DNA of 64,000 nucleotides from Phytoseiulus persimilis. Its lineage: Eukaryota > Arthropoda > Arachnida > Mesostigmata > Phytoseiidae. The position numbers were made by a program, and so were the translations under genes. Positions within the stretch are counted from its first letter, which is position 1, and every line of letters begins with the position of its first letter. The notes below the pieces were generated by a model. The model made no database searches. It was not told where the DNA came from and saw nothing but the letters and a program-made list of their open reading frames with translations. Positions 61,431-64,000 of the stretch are shown piece by piece. The stretch is taken from contig CM075103.1 of NCBI GenBank assembly GCA_037576195.1, positions 18,352,001 to 18,416,000 on the forward strand. The letters are read 5' to 3'.

Positions 61431-63140
61431 CGGAATCACCCCTCCAGACTCGGAAGGGTATGGTCAGATTGGTCCCGGAATCACCCCTCCAGACTTGGAA
61501 AGTAATGCTCAGATCGCTTCCGGAATCACCCCTCCAGAGTTGGAAAGTAATGCTCAGATTGGTCTCGGAATCACCCCTCCAGAGTTGGAACAAATGCTCA
61601 GATTGGTCTCGGAATCACCCCTCCAGAGTTGGAAAGTAATGGTGGAGGGGTGATTCCGGAAGCGATCTGAGCATTACTTTTCAAATCTTGAGGGGTGATG
61701 CCGAGACCAATCTGAGCATTACTTTTCAACTCTTGAGGGGTGATGCCGAGACCAATCTGAGCATTACTTCCCAACTCTGGAGGGGTGATTCCGAGACCAA
61801 TCTGAGCATTACTTTTCAACTCTTGAGGGGTGATGCCGAGACCAATCTGAGCATTACTTTTCAACTCTTGAGGGGTGATGCCGAGACCAATCTGAGCATT
61901 ACTTTCCAACTCTGGAGGGGTGATTCCGAGACCAATCTGAGCATTACTTTTCAACTCTTGAGGGGTGATGCCGAGACCAATCTGAGCATTACTTTCCAAC
62001 TCCGGAGGGGTGATTCCGAGACCAATCTGAGCATTACTTTTCAACTCTTGAGGGGTGATTCCGAGACCAATCTGAGCATTACTTTTCAACTCTTGAGGGG
62101 TGATGCCGAGACCAATCTGAGCATTACTTTCCAACTCCGGAGGGGTGATTCCGAGACCAATCTGAGCATTACTTTTCAACTCTTGAGGGGTGATTCCGAG
62201 ACCAATCTGAGCATTACTTTTCAACTCTTGAGGGGTGATGCCGAGACCAATCTGAGCATTACTTTCCAACTCTGGAGGGGTGATTCCGAGACCAATCTGA
62301 GCATTACTTTTCAACTCTTGAGGGGTGATGCCGAGACCAATCTGAGCATTACTTTCCAACTCCGGAGGGGTGATTCCGAGACCAATCTGAGCATTACTTT
62401 TCAACTCTTGAGGGGTGATTCCGAGACCAATCTGAGCATTACTTTTCAACTCTTGAGGGGTGATGCCGAGACCAATCTGAGCATTACTTTCCAGCTCTGG
62501 AGGGGTGATTCCGAGACCAATCTGAGCATTACTTTTCAACTCTTGAGGGGTGATGCCGAGACCAATCTGAGCATTACTTTCCAACTCCGGAGGGGTGATT
62601 CCGAGACCAATCTGAGCATTACTTTTCAACTCTTGAGGGGTGATTCCGAGACCAATCTGAGCATTACTTTTCAACTCTTGAGGGGTGATTCCGAGACCAA
62701 TCTGAGCATTACTTTCCAACTCTGGAGGGGTGATTCCGAGACCAATCTGACCATTACTTTCCAACTCTGGAGGGGTGATGCCGAGACCAATCTGAGCATT
62801 ACTTTCCAGCTCTGGAGGGGTGATTCCGGGGCCAATCTGAGCATTTCTTTCCAACTCTGGAGGGGTGATTCCGAGACCAATCTGACCATATTTTTCAAAA
62901 TCAGAATGCTGGCCCAGTGAAGGGAGAGAAAAGTGCCTCGATGGCAGGAAGCGCCGTCCAACCGCGCGCAGCGCGGCCGACTCCAGTCAGCCAAAGGCCG
63001 GCCGGTCATTTCTATAGTTCGGTAGACGGCCATCGTAGAACCCGCCTCAGATACCCGGGTTCACCCGAGTCTGGAACCGGGTACCCGGGTCCGGAACCGG
63101 GTATCATACCCGGTTCTGCGACCCCTCGGAAGAACTCGTT
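61431..63140. repeat. 45-bp minisatellite array 2 with flanks and an inversion
   Basis: About 32 units. From 61,431 to ~61,640 they run in the opposite direction to those from ~61,643 to 62,895. The right flank (from GACCATATTTTTCAAAATCA at 62,884 to ~63,000) matches the flank of array 1. Copy 1 has no array here: its sequence runs from GGAGGAGTCC directly to CTGATGCTT at about 27,350, whereas in copy 4 the corresponding halves are 61,430 and 63,143. Long frames on both strands (418 and 410 codons) are products of the 15-codon unit. Confidence 0.93.
61861..62580. repeat. 360-bp higher-order repeat, two copies
   Basis: Block 61,861-62,220 (eight 45-bp units) is repeated as 62,221-62,580 with only three visible differences (two near 62,494-62,498 and one near 62,555). 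Confidence 0.9.
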
Positions 63141-63499
63141 CGCCCCTGATGCGCTGAGTACGAAGTTTCAACGCCTCGTGAGCAGCCTTATTTCCGGAGA
63201 TGAATTGGGGGCTCGAGTTAGAGTCGCATCGAGATACGGCAGAGAGACCACAGGGAGTATTCCAAGGGTGCAAGTCCAACATGCCGGAGCGCCGCGCACC
63301 ACGCATCGAGTATCTGAGAGAGCTACGAAGGAAACTCGGATGGCTCCGTCTGATCCGAATGCTAATTTAGTTTGAGAAAGAATTATGAGAGAATATCCCG
63401 GCTCCGAATAGTTATGCGTAGAACTGCCGGTGCCCACAGAGTTGTGCGGGATCCTAAGTATCGAAAGAGAAAGATTCGGATCGTGTTGGATGCGGGCCA

Positions 63500-64000
63500 T
63501 CCTCCTGGAGCTTTAAAATGGAAGTCGCCGAGGCGTGAGCTTCGGAACCCCTCGCGTGGTCCAATCTCCCTCGTAATTCCTGCCTGTCCGATTCTCACAT
63601 TGGAAGTTTTCCGGCATGCAAGAACGACACGATGCCATTCTCATTTGGACACACATGATTCACAAGTATTAGGTCGTCAAAAAAAGTTCTTGGGGCCTAT
63701 GACCGCCAGACATTCCTTCCTCTCGAACCTGTTCGGCCCCACAGTGGCCCCAACTGGTTTCTCGGAGTGAACCCACGACAATCTGAGTTTCGAATTCTCG
63801 AGAAATGTCCATTTCTCTCCACAAGTAATGATTGGAATCAGGAATCTGCTCGTTCCAAACCTTTAGAGGAGAGGGTAGAACTTGGGGTATAAAACCGCAC
63901 GGACTGTTTGACGACCTGATTGTGAAAACTCGATTATTTCAACCGATCGATGCGAAAAACAGTTGAAAAAAACGGGGTTGCTCTTGCGGTTGTCAAACGT
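63500..64000. other. No gene seen
   Basis: Only short frames; the end of duplicate copy 4 or unrelated spacer. Confidence 0.3.

Larger units (their letters stand above)
57288..63500 (+). repeat. Segmental duplicate copy 4
   Basis: Begins with a block matching 15,768-15,960 (GGCACATT, GGAAATATGGTGC), continues with the common 5' block (57,530-57,900), the gene, and the 3' block (60,950-61,290). Past satellite array 2 it resumes at 63,143 with sequence matching 27,350-27,500 of copy 1 and 31,770-31,880 of copy 2. Confidence 0.7.

Overview
This window is repeat-rich nuclear DNA from an animal, most likely a chelicerate arthropod such as a mite or tick. The evidence is an intron-split cuticle protein gene at the left end, whose chitin-binding domain ends in the TNEPG motif common in chelicerate cuticle proteins, a TGEKP-linked C2H2 zinc-finger gene, and a dense set of metazoan-type transposons. 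Introns with GT-AG borders are visible in several places. The species was not determined.

Layout. 0.9-2.0 kb: four visible exons of a secreted cuticle protein. 3.0-4.6 kb: a LINE remnant. 6.2-6.9 kb: a seven-finger C2H2 gene. 7-12.5 kb: mostly unassigned. 12.6-13.5 kb: a decayed Tigger/pogo transposase. 14.1-15.0 kb: a Helentron-type helicase-endonuclease remnant. 15.8-63.5 kb: a head-to-tail array of four diverged segmental duplicates. Each duplicate carries one copy of a two-exon gene for an unrecognised secreted protein of 203 residues. Copies 2, 3 and 4 are intact; copy 1 has a nonsense codon. Exon lengths (286 and 326 nt) and splice phase are identical in all four, but introns range from 1.0 to 7.4 kb because transposons landed in them.

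Insertions in and between the duplicates: a Tc3-like remnant; a 2.2 kb non-autonomous hAT element with an 8-bp target duplication; a 2.5 kb pogo-like element flanked by TA, with doubled terminal boxes and one frameshift; a Tigger-like element with ~230-bp inverted repeats; two LINE families; and a four-layer nest (46,955-55,766) in which an R1-clade LINE pair (itself hit by a 213-bp MITE) and a 3.4 kb hAT element sit inside a DDE_Tnp_4-type transposon.

A 45-bp minisatellite family recurs at five places, including two kilobase-scale arrays with higher-order repeat structure. The two large arrays share one right flank. One array is absent from the matching place in another duplicate, so these arrays appear to have moved as part of a mobile unit. 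The arrays read open in several frames on both strands because the unit is 15 codons without stops; I do not regard those frames as genes.

The likely functional content is small: one cuticle gene, one zinc-finger gene and three intact members of the secreted family. The strongest candidate for something undescribed is that family, followed by the mobile 45-bp minisatellite.
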